Assembly (NCBI GenBank): GCA_904420435.1
Contig: CAJFVK010000038.1
Span: 1 to 35,377, forward strand
Direction: 5' to 3'
DNA length: 35,377 nucleotides
Source: an uncultured Oscillospiraceae bacterium
GTDB lineage: Bacteria; Bacillota; Clostridia; Oscillospirales; Oscillospiraceae
The notes under the pieces are model-generated. The model ran no database searches and was not told where the DNA came from. It saw only the letters and a list, made by a program, of their open reading frames with translations. Made by a program: the position numbers and the translations under genes. How positions within the stretch are numbered: the stretch's first letter is position 1; every line of letters begins with the position of its first letter. Of the stretch, positions 1-8,434 are shown piece by piece.

Positions 1-1
1 G

Positions 2-508
2 GAGCTGGCGGAGTTCCTCAACAAAACCGGCCGCCAGCCCGAGCAGGTCCAGGACTTCTACCCCACCCCGGGGACCCTCTCCACCTGCATGTGGTACACG
101 GGCATCGACCCCCGGACCATGGAGAGCGTCTACGTGGCCCGCTCCCCCCACGAGAAGGCCCTCCAGCGCGCCCTTTTGCAGTGGAAACGGCCGGAGCTCC
201 GGCGCCTGGTGACGGAGGCCCTGTACAGGGCCGGCCGGGAGGACCTGATCGGCTACGGGAAGGACTGCCTGATCCGCCCCCTCCACGGCGGAAAGACGGC
301 GGAAAAGGGGGACAAGGGCCGGGACCATCCGAAAAAGGCCGGGGAGAAGAGCCGGAAGGCTTCCGCCGGCCCGGGCCGGACCGCCGGGAAGTCCGCCGGG
401 GACCGGAGGGCCGGCCGCCGCCGGGAGGATCGGGCCGGAGCCACCGCCTGGGACCGCCGGCAGCAGAATACCGGACGGAAACCGGAGACCCGCAGGAAAA
501 AGAAATAG
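2..508 (+). CDS. YgiQ family radical SAM protein, C-terminal part (5' truncated by window edge)
   Basis: The reading frame is open from base 2 and ends at TAG 506-508; the true start and the radical SAM core lie outside the window. The visible part begins [20 protein letters not shown] and continues with [15 protein letters not shown] and a segment rich in [10 protein letters not shown]-type helices, which I recognise as the conserved C-terminal domain (DUF3362) of the YgiQ/UPF0313 family. The family contains a radical SAM cluster and its reaction is not established. After about residue 100 the protein becomes a low-complexity Lys/Arg/Gly tail of about 70 residues that ends KPETRRKKK; such basic tails occur in the family but their length varies. 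The gene is convergent with mfd and the two are separated by a strong hairpin terminator. Family call is confident, function is not. Confidence 0.85.
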   Translation, partial: ELAEFLNKTGRQPEQVQDFYPTPGTLSTCMWYTGIDPRTMESVYVARSPHEKALQRALLQWKRPELRRLVTEALYRAGREDLIGYGKDCLIRPLHGGKTAEKGDKGRDHPKKAGEKSRKASAGPGRTAGKSAGDRRAGRRREDRAGATAWDRRQQNTGRKPETRRKKK

Positions 509-532
509 ACGGATATCTATGTGAGAAAGCAG

Positions 533-577
533 AGCAGTCCCCCGCCCGGTCCGGGCGGGGGACTGCTTGTTTTTTTC
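533..577 (+). terminator. Strong intrinsic terminator after the YgiQ gene
   Basis: A perfect 17-bp inverted repeat (533-549 with 551-567, nominal one-base loop, so really a 3-5 base loop) is followed by a T-rich run 568-577. It ends the plus-strand gene stopping at 508. It sits just beyond the 3' end of mfd on the other strand and may serve both, although the minus-strand side has a poorer T-run. Confidence 0.9.
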
Positions 578-578
578 T

Positions 579-3500
579 TCAGCTGCGGGCGCTCTCTCCC
601 TGGGCGCTCTCCTGCTGGAGCTTCAGGTCCTCCACCAGCTCCAGGGCGGCGGAGAGGACGGCCTCCCCCTTCCGCAGCCGCAGGGTGATGGCCGGCGTCT
701 CCCCGGCGGAGAGGGTCAGCCGCTGGCGGTATTTCCCCAGGCCGCAGACCTTCACCACGCTCTCCACCTGGAGCACCGTCAGGGTGAAGCGCAGGGCGTC
801 CCCCCGCTGGGTGATGTCCGTCACCCCCACCTGGGCGGCGGCGGCGCGGAGCAGGGCCACGTCCAGCAGGGCCCGGACGCTCCGGGGGGGCTCCCCGTAC
901 CGGTCGATCAGCTCGTCCAGCAGGTCCGAGGCGTCGTCGCCGGTGCGGACGGCGGCGATCCGCCGGTACAGGTCCATCCGCTGCTCCGGGGCGGGGACGT
1001 ACTTCTCCGGGATGTTGGCGGAGAGGGTCAGGTCCGCGGAGCACTCGGTCACCGCCGGCTTCCGCTCCCCCTTCTCCTCCAGCACCGCCTCCTCCAGCAG
1101 CTGGAGGTACATGTCGTAGCCCACGCTCATCATGTACCCGCTCTGCTCCGGCCCCAGGAGGTTCCCGGCCCCCCGGATCTCCAGGTCCCGCATGGCGATC
1201 TTGAAGCCGGAGCCGAACTCCACGTACTCCTTGATGGCGGTCAGGCGCTTGGTGGCCACCTCCGAGAGGACCTTCCCCCGGCGGTAGGTCAGGTAGGCGT
1301 AGGACCGGCGGGCGCTGCGGCCGATGCGGCCCCGGATCTGGTGGAGCTGGCTCAGGCCGTAGTGGTCCGCGTCCTCGATGATGAGGGTGTTCACGTTGGG
1401 GATGTCGATGCCGGTTTCGATGATGGTGGTGCACACCAGCACCTGGACCTCCCCGGCCACCATCTGCTCCATCACCGCGCTCAGCTGCTGCTGGCTCATC
1501 TTCCCGTGGGCCACCGCCACCGCCGTGTCCTCCCCCAGCATCTCGTGGATCCGGGCGGCCAGGCGGTCGATGTCCTCCACCCGGTTGTGGAGGTAGTACA
1601 CCTGTCCTCCCCGGCCCAGCTCCCGGGCCATGGCGTCCCGGAGGACGCCCCAGTCGTGCTCCAGCACATAGGTCTGGACCGGCTGGCGGTTCCGGGGGGG
1701 CTCCTCCAGGGCGGACATGTCCCGGATGCCGCTGAGGGCCATGTTCAGCGTCCGGGGAATGGGGGTGGCGGACAGGGTCAGCACGTCCACCTGGCTGCTC
1801 ATCTCCTTGAGCTTCTCCTTGTGGCTGACGCCGAAGCGCTGCTCCTCGTCCACGATGAGAAGGCCCAGGTCCTTGAACTGGACGTCCTTCTGCAAGAGCC
1901 GGTGGGTGCCGATGAGCACGTCCACCCGGCCGGCCTTCAGGTCATAGAGGATTTTCTTCGCCGCGTTCCCGGCCTGGAAGCGGCTGAGGACCCGGATCTC
2001 CACGGGAAAGCCCCGGAAGCGGCTCTTGGCGGTGGCGTAGTGCTGCTGGGCCAGGACCGTGGTGGGCACCAGCACCGCCGCCTGCTTCCCGTCCAGCACG
2101 CACTTCATGATGGCCCGGAAGGCCACCTCCGTCTTGCCGTAGCCCACGTCCCCGCAGAGGAGCCGGTCCATGGGCACCGGCCGCTCCATGTCCCCCTTGA
2201 TCTCCGACACGCACCGGAGCTGGTCGTCGGTCTCCTCGTAGGGGAAGGCCGCCTCGAACTCCTGCTGCCAGGGGGAGTCCGGGGAGAAGGCGAAGCCCGG
2301 CTGCCGCTGGCGCTGGGCGTAGAGGGCGATGAGCCCCCGGGCCAGGTCCTTGGCCGCGGCCTTGGCCCGGGTCTTCTGCTTCTGCCAGTCGGCGCCGCCC
2401 AGCTTGCTGAGCTTCACCGGCCGGCCCCCCTCCTCCGGCTCTCCCCCGCCGCCGATGTACTTGCTCACCAGGTCCAGGGAGGTGGCGGGCACGTAGAGCA
2501 CGTCCCGGCCGGCGTAGGCGATCTTGATGTAGTCCTTCTCCACCCCGTCCACGGGCATCCGCTGCATGCCCACAAACCGGCCGATGCCGTGGTGGGCGTG
2601 GACCACCAGGTCCCCGGGGGTCAGGTCCGTGTAGGACTGGAGCCGCTGGCGGGAGGAGTCGCTCCTGTGGAGCCGGGGGCGGCCCTTCCGGCCGCTGACC
2701 GGGGCGGTGAGCTGGCCCTCGGTGAGGACGGCCAGACCCAGCTGGGGCCACTCCGCCCCGGCGGAGAGGGCCCCCACGGCGATGGTGACCTGGCCCGGCG
2801 CGGGCATGGCGGAGAGGGCGAAGTCCAGCGTGGCCGGGATCCCCCGCTCTTCCAGGACCCGGTGGAGGTTGATCCCCCGCTGCTGGCTGCCGCACAAGAG
2901 GAGCACCGCCGTGCCGCTCTCCCGGTAGTGGCGCAGGTCCCCCTCCGCCGCGTCCAGGCTGCCGCCGTAGGCGCTCAGCTGCTTGGCGGTGACGGACAGG
3001 AGGGCCGTGGGGGCCACCGGGTACCGGGAGGTGGGCAGGGCGTCCATCATGCACAGGGACGCCGCCTCCAGGGCCTCCTCCCACTCCCGCTCCCGGAGGA
3101 GCAGGGCCGTGAGGTCCACCCCCTCCCCCCGCTCCAGGAGGCTCTCCGTGTCCTCCCTGGCCTGCCAGAGGACGCCCTTCACCCGCTCCGCCAGCCGGCC
3201 GCTCTCGCACAGGAAGAGGGCCCGGCCCTCCCCCATGAGGGAGAAGACGCTGCTGCGCGCCTCCCCCAGAAGCTCCGTCACCGGCAGCAGGCGGACCTGG
3301 TCCACGTTCCGCAGCCGCCGCTGGGTCAGGGTGTCAAAGACGCCCATGGCGTCGATCTCGTCGTCAAAAAAGTCGCAGCGGACCGGCTGGTCCATCCCCG
3401 GGGAGAACACGTCCAGGATGCCGCCCCGGAGGGCGAACTGGCCCACGCCCTCCACCTGGTCGCAGCGGGTGTACCCCGCCGCCGCCAGGTCCCGGGCCAG

Positions 3501-3953
3501 GGCCTCCAGATCGAAGCGCTCCCCCACCTCCAGGGTGCGGACGGCCCCCAGCAGGGCCTCCCGGGTGCCGGTCCGCTGGAGCATGGCCTCCACCGTGGCC
3601 ACCACCGGGCCCTCCCAGCCCTCCAGCAGGGCGCACAGGGCCGCCAGCCGCTGGAGGTCGAACTCCCGGGAGGTGACGGCGCCGGCGGCGTGGTACAGCT
3701 CCCGGGCGGGGATGGTCAGGACCTCCCGGCCGGTGAGGGACCGGAGGTCCTCCGCCATCCGGGCGCACTCCCCCTCGTCGGCGCACAGGACCACCGGCGG
3801 CTTCCCCGCCGCCAGGGACAGGGCGGCGGCCATCTGGGAGCGGTGGATGGGGGCCAGGCCCGTGATGGCCACGGCGCAGGGGCCCTCCCGGAGGGCCTGG
3901 GCGGCCTCCCGGGCCTCCGGCAGGGCCAGCAGGGCCCGGAGCAGCTGTTCCAT
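579..3953 (-). CDS. mfd: Transcription-repair coupling factor Mfd
   Basis: A DNA translocase of 1124 residues that pushes RNA polymerase stalled at lesions off the template and recruits UvrA for nucleotide excision repair. Seen in order: N-terminal UvrB-like region; RNA-polymerase-interacting CarD-like domain at about residues 435-500 (GDLVVHAHHGIGRFVGMQ); helicase lobe with Walker A GDVGYGKTE near 600 and DEEQ box near 700; motif SATPIPRTLNMALSGIRDMS; second lobe with QIRGRIGR; C-terminal TRCF domain. Length is normal for the family (about 1150). ATG at 3951-3953 is preceded by AAAGGAG at a 7-9 nt distance. In Bacillus, mfd follows glmU-prs-pth; here the same genes lie on the same strand but about 6.6 kb of other genes intervene between pth and mfd. 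UvrB and UvrA, its functional partners, are encoded near the other end of the window. Confidence 0.97.
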   Translation of the reverse strand: MEQLLRALLALPEAREAAQALREGPCAVAITGLAPIHRSQMAAALSLAAGKPPVVLCADEGECARMAEDLRSLTGREVLTIPARELYHAAGAVTSREFDLQRLAALCALLEGWEGPVVATVEAMLQRTGTREALLGAVRTLEVGERFDLEALARDLAAAGYTRCDQVEGVGQFALRGGILDVFSPGMDQPVRCDFFDDEIDAMGVFDTLTQRRLRNVDQVRLLPVTELLGEARSSVFSLMGEGRALFLCESGRLAERVKGVLWQAREDTESLLERGEGVDLTALLLREREWEEALEAASLCMMDALPTSRYPVAPTALLSVTAKQLSAYGGSLDAAEGDLRHYRESGTAVLLLCGSQQRGINLHRVLEERGIPATLDFALSAMPAPGQVTIAVGALSAGAEWPQLGLAVLTEGQLTAPVSGRKGRPRLHRSDSSRQRLQSYTDLTPGDLVVHAHHGIGRFVGMQRMPVDGVEKDYIKIAYAGRDVLYVPATSLDLVSKYIGGGGEPEEGGRPVKLSKLGGADWQKQKTRAKAAAKDLARGLIALYAQRQRQPGFAFSPDSPWQQEFEAAFPYEETDDQLRCVSEIKGDMERPVPMDRLLCGDVGYGKTEVAFRAIMKCVLDGKQAAVLVPTTVLAQQHYATAKSRFRGFPVEIRVLSRFQAGNAAKKILYDLKAGRVDVLIGTHRLLQKDVQFKDLGLLIVDEEQRFGVSHKEKLKEMSSQVDVLTLSATPIPRTLNMALSGIRDMSALEEPPRNRQPVQTYVLEHDWGVLRDAMARELGRGGQVYYLHNRVEDIDRLAARIHEMLGEDTAVAVAHGKMSQQQLSAVMEQMVAGEVQVLVCTTIIETGIDIPNVNTLIIEDADHYGLSQLHQIRGRIGRSARRSYAYLTYRRGKVLSEVATKRLTAIKEYVEFGSGFKIAMRDLEIRGAGNLLGPEQSGYMMSVGYDMYLQLLEEAVLEEKGERKPAVTECSADLTLSANIPEKYVPAPEQRMDLYRRIAAVRTGDDASDLLDELIDRYGEPPRSVRALLDVALLRAAAAQVGVTDITQRGDALRFTLTVLQVESVVKVCGLGKYRQRLTLSAGETPAITLRLRKGEAVLSAALELVEDLKLQQESAQGESARS

Positions 3954-3989
3954 GGGACTTCTCTCCTTTCAAAAGCGTGGAAGAAACGC

Positions 3990-4038
3990 GGCCAGGGCCC
4001 ACATCCGCCCCGGGGAGGGGTGGACGTGGGCCGCCGCG
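3990..4038 (-). terminator. Imperfect hairpin between azlD and mfd
   Basis: In the 146-nt gap a G/C-rich inverted repeat (GGCCCAC arm at about 3997, GTGGGCC arm at about 4032) could fold in RNA from either strand. No clear T-run follows on the minus strand, so it may be a weak terminator or processing site rather than a real end. mfd could be read through from azlCD. Confidence 0.3.
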
Positions 4039-4099
4039 GGGGATTCTATGGGGATGGTAGCCTCTCCCGGCCCGCCCCGTCAAGGGGAGGCCTGTCGTT

Positions 4100-4402
4100 T
4101 TACACCAGGAAGAACTCGGCTGCCAGCACCACCAGGCAGCTGAACACCGCCACCTGAAGCAGGCTCCTGCCGAAAAAGGCCAGGAGGATGCCGGCCACCA
4201 GGGCCGCCAGGCCCGACCAGGGGCTCTGTGTGGCCTCCAGAATGGCGGGGAAGGTCATCACCGCCAGGGTCACGTAGGGCACATAGTAGAGGAAGGAGCG
4301 GATCAGCTGGCTTTTGATCTCCCGCCGGATCAGCACCAGGGGGGTCACCCGGATCAGGTAGGTGACAGCCGCCATGACAAGGATGTACAGCCAGATGTTC
4401 AC
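4100..4402 (-). CDS. azlD: AzlD, small subunit of branched-chain amino-acid exporter
   Basis: 100 residues, starting NIWLYILVMAAVTYLIRV after an initiating GTG at 4400-4402 and ending EFFLV. It has about four hydrophobic segments and the LIRVTPLVLIRREI pattern near the N-terminus, typical of the AzlD family, which pairs with AzlC in the membrane to export branched-chain amino acids and analogues such as azaleucine. The start is set by overlap: its GTG shares bases with the TGA of azlC (GTGA, 4399-4402), a classic translational coupling, and GGGAGGGG lies just upstream. A longer reading frame continues upstream in this frame inside azlC but is only a shadow of that gene. Family assignment is strong; substrate is inferred from the family. 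Confidence 0.92.
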   Translation of the reverse strand: MNIWLYILVMAAVTYLIRVTPLVLIRREIKSQLIRSFLYYVPYVTLAVMTFPAILEATQSPWSGLAALVAGILLAFFGRSLLQVAVFSCLVVLAAEFFLV

Positions 4403-5121
4403 GCCTGCTCCCCTCCCCTCTCCGGCCCCACCGGGAACAGCACCGCCGCCGCCAGGGACAGGGCCACCGTCAGCACAATGGTCTTGACCCCCGAGGACAC
4501 CGCCGCCAGGGCGGGCAGGTAGGAGATCACGAAGCTGGCGGCGAAGCTCACCGCCACCAGGCCGGCGATCACCCGGTCCTTCCGGGCGGGGGGAATGATG
4601 ATGGCCAGGAACATGCCGTAGAGCCCCACGCTCAGGGCGCTGACCAGCCGGGCGGGCAGGATGTTGCCCATGACGCCCCCCAGCAGGGTGCCCAGGGCCC
4701 AGCCGGGGATGGCCACGGACATGGCCCCGTAGGGGTAGAAGGGGTTCAGGTAGCCGGGCCGGGCGGTGCAGATGCCGAAGATCTCGTCGGTCACGTCGTA
4801 CCCCACCACCAGCCGGTGGATCAGGGGCGTGCCCGGGGCGAACTTCTGGCTCAGGGCGCAGGACATGAGGAGATACCGGGCGTTGGCCACCAGGGTCATC
4901 ACCGCCACCTCCCAGTAGCTGGCGCCGGCGGCCACCAGGGAGAAGGCGGCGTACTCCCCGGCGGAGGCGTTGTTGGTCAGGCTGGCCACCATGGCCTGGA
5001 CAGGGGTGAAGCCGGCGTTTTTGGCGGCGATGCCCAGGGTGAAGGCCACGGCGAAGTAGCCCAGGGCGATGGGGATGCCGTCCCGCATCCCCCGCCGGTA
5101 CCAGGCGAGTCTGTTTTCCAA
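4399..5121 (-). CDS. azlC: AzlC, large subunit of branched-chain amino-acid exporter
   Basis: 240 residues with multiple membrane segments, beginning MENRLAWYRRGMRDGIPIAL and containing the family pattern GYFAVAFTLGIAA, TNNASAGEYAA, and NARYLLMSCALSQK. AzlC and AzlD form the exporter together. The chosen start is a TTG (5119-5121), because GGGAGGA lies 8 nt upstream on the minus strand; the only in-frame ATG nearby is codon 12, without a good ribosome binding site. A consensus promoter lies at 5273-5300, giving a leader of roughly 145 nt. In Bacillus azlCD is controlled by an Lrp-like repressor; no such gene is in this window. The azlCD pair sits between mfd and the promoter shared divergently with the PpiC lipoprotein. 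Confidence 0.92.
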   Translation of the reverse strand: MENRLAWYRRGMRDGIPIALGYFAVAFTLGIAAKNAGFTPVQAMVASLTNNASAGEYAAFSLVAAGASYWEVAVMTLVANARYLLMSCALSQKFAPGTPLIHRLVVGYDVTDEIFGICTARPGYLNPFYPYGAMSVAIPGWALGTLLGGVMGNILPARLVSALSVGLYGMFLAIIIPPARKDRVIAGLVAVSFAASFVISYLPALAAVSSGVKTIVLTVALSLAAAVLFPVGPERGGEQA

Positions 5122-5272
5122 GGGTGCATTCCTCCCGGGCGCGGCCCTCCGGGCAGAACAAAGCCGGCCCGCCTCCCCGTCCCCGGGGGTGCGGCCCTGC
5201 TGCCCAAGGCGCTGCGCGGCGATATTTTGCGGGACTGTCCCGGAAAAGGGGACGGCCCATTCAGCAGAACTT

Positions 5273-5300
5273 ATTATACCGGAATTTGCCGGGAAGTCAA
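5273..5300 (-). promoter_or_regulatory. Promoter for azlCD
   Basis: On the minus strand TTGACT (5295-5300) and TATAAT (5273-5278) are separated by 16 nt. This is the best sigma-A match in this intergenic region and points at azlC. Confidence 0.8.
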
Positions 5301-5379
5301 CGGAAAACCGGAGCTTCCCGGCCGCCTCTCCCGCCCTCCCGGGGGAGCGCCCCCGCCAATCCCTCTGACAAAAGACGCC

Positions 5380-5408
5380 TTGCGCCGCCGCCGGCGCCGT
5401 GGTACAAT
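5380..5408 (+). promoter_or_regulatory. Promoter for the PpiC lipoprotein gene
   Basis: TTGCGC (5380-5385) and TACAAT (5403-5408) with a 17-nt spacer, about 120 nt upstream of the ATG at 5529. Confidence 0.65.
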
Positions 5409-5528
5409 ACCGGAAAAGCCGCCGGCGCGCCGGACCGGGCGACAGGCGGCTCCCATTGGGAAAATTGCCGGCGGCCCCCGGGGCCCCGGATCATGGGAAA
5501 ACATCGCAACAGAAAGGAAGCTGCCTAT

Positions 5529-6629
5529 ATGAAACGGATTGCCGCGCTGCTGCTGGCCCTGGCGCTGGCCCTGCCTCTCGCGGCCTGCGGCGGGGAGGCG
5601 GGGGAGACGGACAGCCTGAACGTCACCGCCCGGATCTCCGGCATGGACCCGGAGGCCACTGTGATGACCGTGGACGGCACGGAGGTCAGCGCGGAGTTCT
5701 TCCTCTACTGGGTCCTGGCCCTGACCAACAACTACGCCAGCCTCTACGGGGAGGAGCTCGCCGACAGCCAGGGCCGCATCGACTGGGAGCGGGAGAGCGG
5801 GGACGGCGCCACCCTCCGGGAGGCCCTGATGGAGGAGATCACCAACACGGTGATCCTCTACATCACCATTGAGAACCTGGCGGAGAGCTACGGCGTCATC
5901 CTCTCCGACTCCAGCGAGGCCGCCCTGGCGGACAGCCGGGAGGAGTACATCGCCCAGCTGGGCAGCCAGGAGGCCTACGAGGAGGCCCTGGGGACCTCGG
6001 GGCTGACGCCGGAGCTGAACGAGCGCCTGAGCCGGGACTCCATGCTCCTCTATGAGATGCAGCGGGAGGCCTGCCGGGAGGGCTCCAGGCTGTACATCGA
6101 CGACGACGTGCTCTACCAGTACGAGGGCATCACCCCGGACACCATCCTGGCCGACCACATCCTGCTGCTCACCGGGGAGGACGAGGAGGAAAACCAGGCC
6201 GCCTACGCCCAGATGGAGGAGATCCTGGCCCAGCTGGACGCCACGGACCCGGCGGACCTGTCCGCCATGTTCTTCTCCCTGGGGAACCTCTACAGCGAGG
6301 ACACCGGCCGGGCCTACTACCCCTACGGCTACCCCATCACCCGGGACTCCAGCTACGCCCAGTCCTTCAAGGACGCGGCCTTCGCCCTGGAGGAAAACCA
6401 GTACAGCGGAATTGTGGAGAGCGAATTCGGGTATCATATCGTCATGCGCCGCCCCCTGCGGGAGTATGTGGCCGCGGACTACATCAGCGGCATGCTCACC
6501 GCCGCCATGGACCGGGCGGAGGTGACCTACACGGACCTGTATGAGAGCTTCGACCCGGCCGCCTTCCAGGAGGAGTACCTGGCCCTCCAGGCCCGGGAGG
6601 CGGAGGGGACGCCGGAGACGGAAACCTGA
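5529..6629 (+). CDS. Lipoprotein with PpiC/parvulin peptidyl-prolyl isomerase domain (PrsA/SurA-like)
   Basis: 366 residues. A lipoprotein signal peptide is clear: MKRIAALLLALALALPLAAC, with lipobox LAAC and acylated Cys at position 20. The middle is a helical SurA-N/trigger-factor-like chaperone region rich in Glu and Asp. The parvulin-type domain runs from about residue 200 (ILADHILLLT) through AMFFSLGNLYSED to EFGYHIVMRRPL at about 305, the typical closing strand of PpiC domains. The protein should sit on the outer face of the membrane and help fold secreted proteins. The start at ATG 5529 has AAAGGAAG upstream; the frame is open further upstream but lacks a signal there. It is read from its own promoter and is followed by a separate promoter and T-box for cysS. 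Confidence 0.88.
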   Translation: MKRIAALLLALALALPLAACGGEAGETDSLNVTARISGMDPEATVMTVDGTEVSAEFFLYWVLALTNNYASLYGEELADSQGRIDWERESGDGATLREALMEEITNTVILYITIENLAESYGVILSDSSEAALADSREEYIAQLGSQEAYEEALGTSGLTPELNERLSRDSMLLYEMQREACREGSRLYIDDDVLYQYEGITPDTILADHILLLTGEDEEENQAAYAQMEEILAQLDATDPADLSAMFFSLGNLYSEDTGRAYYPYGYPITRDSSYAQSFKDAAFALEENQYSGIVESEFGYHIVMRRPLREYVAADYISGMLTAAMDRAEVTYTDLYESFDPAAFQEEYLALQAREAEGTPETET

Positions 6630-6640
6630 GGGCCGGGGCC

Positions 6641-6669
6641 TTGACAGGGCCGTCCGGGCCTGATAAGAT
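6641..6669 (+). promoter_or_regulatory. Promoter for the cysS T-box transcript
   Basis: Perfect -35 box TTGACA (6641-6646), 17-nt spacer, -10 box TAAGAT (6664-6669). It starts 12 nt after the stop of the PpiC gene and immediately before the T-box leader. Confidence 0.85.
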
Positions 6670-6670
6670 A

Positions 6671-6897
6671 ACATCACCAAGCGCCGCGATGATCGGAAAG
6701 AGTACCTGCCAGAGGAAGGCGGACAGAGAGGGACGGCCGCCGGCTGCAAGCCGTCCCGCGCCGGAGGACGGGGAACGTGCGTCCGGGAGCGGGAGGGGTA
6801 ATGCCCTCCGGGTGGGCCTCGTTACCGGCCTGACGAGTGAAACAAGAGAGTGGAACCGCGTACCGCGCCTCTCTGCCCCCGGGCAGAGGGGCGCGTT
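6671..6897 (+). ncRNA. T-box riboswitch, cysteine-specific
   Basis: A leader that senses uncharged tRNA-Cys and controls cysS. Seen: the AAAGAGTA start of stem I (6697-6703), the conserved AGAGAG (6725-6730) and distal-loop sequence GGCTGCAAGCC (6742-6752), a specifier triplet TGC (6778-6780, Cys codon) directly after GGAACG, and the signature box AGAGTGGAACCGCG (6847-6860). The box reads TGGA, which pairs with a tRNA end UCCA; tRNA-Cys has U as discriminator base, so both contacts agree with Cys. A terminator-type hairpin (6864-6895, CGCGCC...GGCGCG) overlaps the antiterminator partner. The T-run after it is poor (TTCTGATCT). Specifier identity is inferred by alignment from memory to known stem I layouts. 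Confidence 0.93.
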
Positions 6898-6935
6898 CTG
6901 ATCTGCCCCAAGATTTCCGAAAGGAGAGAGCTTTT

Positions 6936-8384
6936 ATGTACCTGTACAACAGCGCCACCCACAAGAAGGAGGAATTCCAGACCCACACCCCCGGCCATGT
7001 GGAGATGTACACCTGCGGCCCCACGGTGTACCACTTCGCCCACATCGGGAACCTCCGCAGCTACATCATGGAGGACGTGCTGGAGAAGTTCCTGCGCTAT
7101 TCCGGCTACGACGTGAACCGGGTCATGAACATCACCGACGTGGGCCACCTGAGCTCCGACGCGGACACCGGCGAGGACAAGATGCTCAAGGGCGCCCGGC
7201 GGGAGCACAAGACCGTCATGGAGATCGCGAAGTTCTACACCGACGCCTTCTTCGCCGACTGCGAGAAGCTGAACATCCGAAAGCCCGACACCGTCCAGCC
7301 CGCCACCGGCTGCATCGGCGAGTATATCGAGATCATCCAGGGGCTCCTGGACAAGGGGTACGCCTACGTGGCCGGGGGCAACGTGTACTTCGACACCTCG
7401 AAGCTCCAGCGGTACTATATCTTCAACGACCACGACGAGGAGGACCTGGCCGTGGGCGTCCGGGAGGGGGTGGAGGAGGACACCAACAAGCGCAACAAGA
7501 ACGACTTCGTCCTCTGGTTCACCAAGAGTAAGTTTGAGGACCAGGCCCTGAAGTGGGACTCCCCCTGGGGCGTGGGCTATCCCGGCTGGCACATCGAGTG
7601 CTCCGGCATCTCCCTCAAGTACAACGGGGACTACCTGGACCTCCACTGCGGCGGTGTGGACAACGCCTTCCCCCACCACACCAACGAGATCGCCCAGAGC
7701 GAGAGCTTCATCGGCCATCCCTGGTGCAAGCAGTGGTTCCACGTCCACCACCTGAACACCAACTCCGGGAAGATGAGCAAGTCCAAGGGGGAGTTTCTCA
7801 CCGTCTCCCTCCTGGAGGAGAAGGGCTACGACCCCCTGAGCTACCGGTTCTTCTGCCTCCAGAGCCACTACCGCAAGAGCCTGGTGTTCTCCTGGGAGAA
7901 CCTGGACAACGCCCAGGGGGCCTACCAGAAGCTCATCAAGCGCGTGGCCGCCCTGGACCCCGGGGACGGGACCGTGGACCAGGCGGTTTTGGGCGAGTAC
8001 AGGGAGAAGTTTACCCAGCAGGTGGGCAACGACCTGAACACCTCCATGGGCGTCACCCTGCTCTATGACGCCCTGAAGGCCCCGGCCAGCGGCGCCACAA
8101 AGCTGGCTATTCTGGAGAGCTTCGACCAGGTGCTGTCCCTCTCCCTCCTGGAGAAGGCGGCCGCCGTCCGGGAGGAGCAGGCCAAGGTGAAGGCCGCCCA
8201 GGCCCAGGCCGGCTACACCGTCACCGGCGAGGGGGACCCGGAGATCGACGCCCTGGTCAAGGCCCGGGGGGAGGCCAAAAAGGCCAAAAACTTTGCCGAG
8301 GCAGACCGGATCCGGGACGAGCTGAAGGCCAAGGGCATCGAGATCACCGACGTCCCCGGCGGCGCGGTGTGGAAGAGAGTGTAA
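6936..8384 (+). CDS. cysS: Cysteinyl-tRNA synthetase
   Basis: 482 residues; class I synthetase that charges tRNA-Cys with cysteine in the cytoplasm. Motifs: YTCGPTVYHFAHIGN (zinc ligand Cys and the HIGH-type signature) near residues 24-38, HIECSG and HCGGVDNAFPHHTNE for the remaining zinc ligands and active site near 225-250, and KMSKSKGEF near 280 (KMSKS loop). The C-terminal half is the usual helical and anticodon-binding region. Length is normal for the family (about 465). The start is ATG 6936 with AAGGAGAG 7 nt upstream; the frame is open further upstream but that part is the T-box leader. Expression should rise when tRNA-Cys is uncharged. No plus-strand terminator directly follows. Confidence 0.97.
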   Translation: MYLYNSATHKKEEFQTHTPGHVEMYTCGPTVYHFAHIGNLRSYIMEDVLEKFLRYSGYDVNRVMNITDVGHLSSDADTGEDKMLKGARREHKTVMEIAKFYTDAFFADCEKLNIRKPDTVQPATGCIGEYIEIIQGLLDKGYAYVAGGNVYFDTSKLQRYYIFNDHDEEDLAVGVREGVEEDTNKRNKNDFVLWFTKSKFEDQALKWDSPWGVGYPGWHIECSGISLKYNGDYLDLHCGGVDNAFPHHTNEIAQSESFIGHPWCKQWFHVHHLNTNSGKMSKSKGEFLTVSLLEEKGYDPLSYRFFCLQSHYRKSLVFSWENLDNAQGAYQKLIKRVAALDPGDGTVDQAVLGEYREKFTQQVGNDLNTSMGVTLLYDALKAPASGATKLAILESFDQVLSLSLLEKAAAVREEQAKVKAAQAQAGYTVTGEGDPEIDALVKARGEAKKAKNFAEADRIRDELKAKGIEITDVPGGAVWKRV

Positions 8385-8390
8385 TCGGGA

Positions 8391-8426
8391 GAAAAAGAGC
8401 AGCCGCAGCCCACCGGGCTGCGGCTC
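8391..8426 (-). terminator. Intrinsic terminator of the 8435-9046 zinc-ribbon gene
   Basis: A perfect 11-bp inverted repeat (8401-8411 with 8415-8425, loop ACC) is followed on the minus strand by CTCTTTTTCTC (8391-8400 complement). The T-run is only on the minus strand, so it does not efficiently end cysS. Confidence 0.8.
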
Positions 8427-8434
8427 TCCTGCCG

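Larger units (their letters stand above)
5122..5528. other. Divergent control region between azlC and the PpiC lipoprotein gene
   Basis: 407 nt without a convincing gene. It carries two outward-facing promoters (5273-5300 minus, 5380-5408 plus). The minus-strand leader (about 5122-5266) is G/C-rich with a small palindrome near 5231-5243 (CGGGACAGTCCCG read on the minus strand); I could not match it to a known riboswitch or T-box. Confidence 0.6.

Noticed and set aside
567-4157. A 1196-residue open frame on the plus strand opposite mfd
   Set aside because: It is the antisense shadow of mfd in high-GC DNA: low-complexity Gly/His/Leu/Pro composition, no ribosome binding site, no family resemblance.
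5122-5266. T-box or other riboswitch in the azlC leader
   Set aside because: No T-box signature (GGTGG-ACCGCG type) or known aptamer core is present; only G/C-rich sequence with a small palindrome.
8391-8430. Terminator for cysS
   Set aside because: The hairpin is strong, but the T-run is on the minus strand only; on the plus strand CTCCTGCCGC follows. It was assigned to the minus-strand zinc-ribbon gene.
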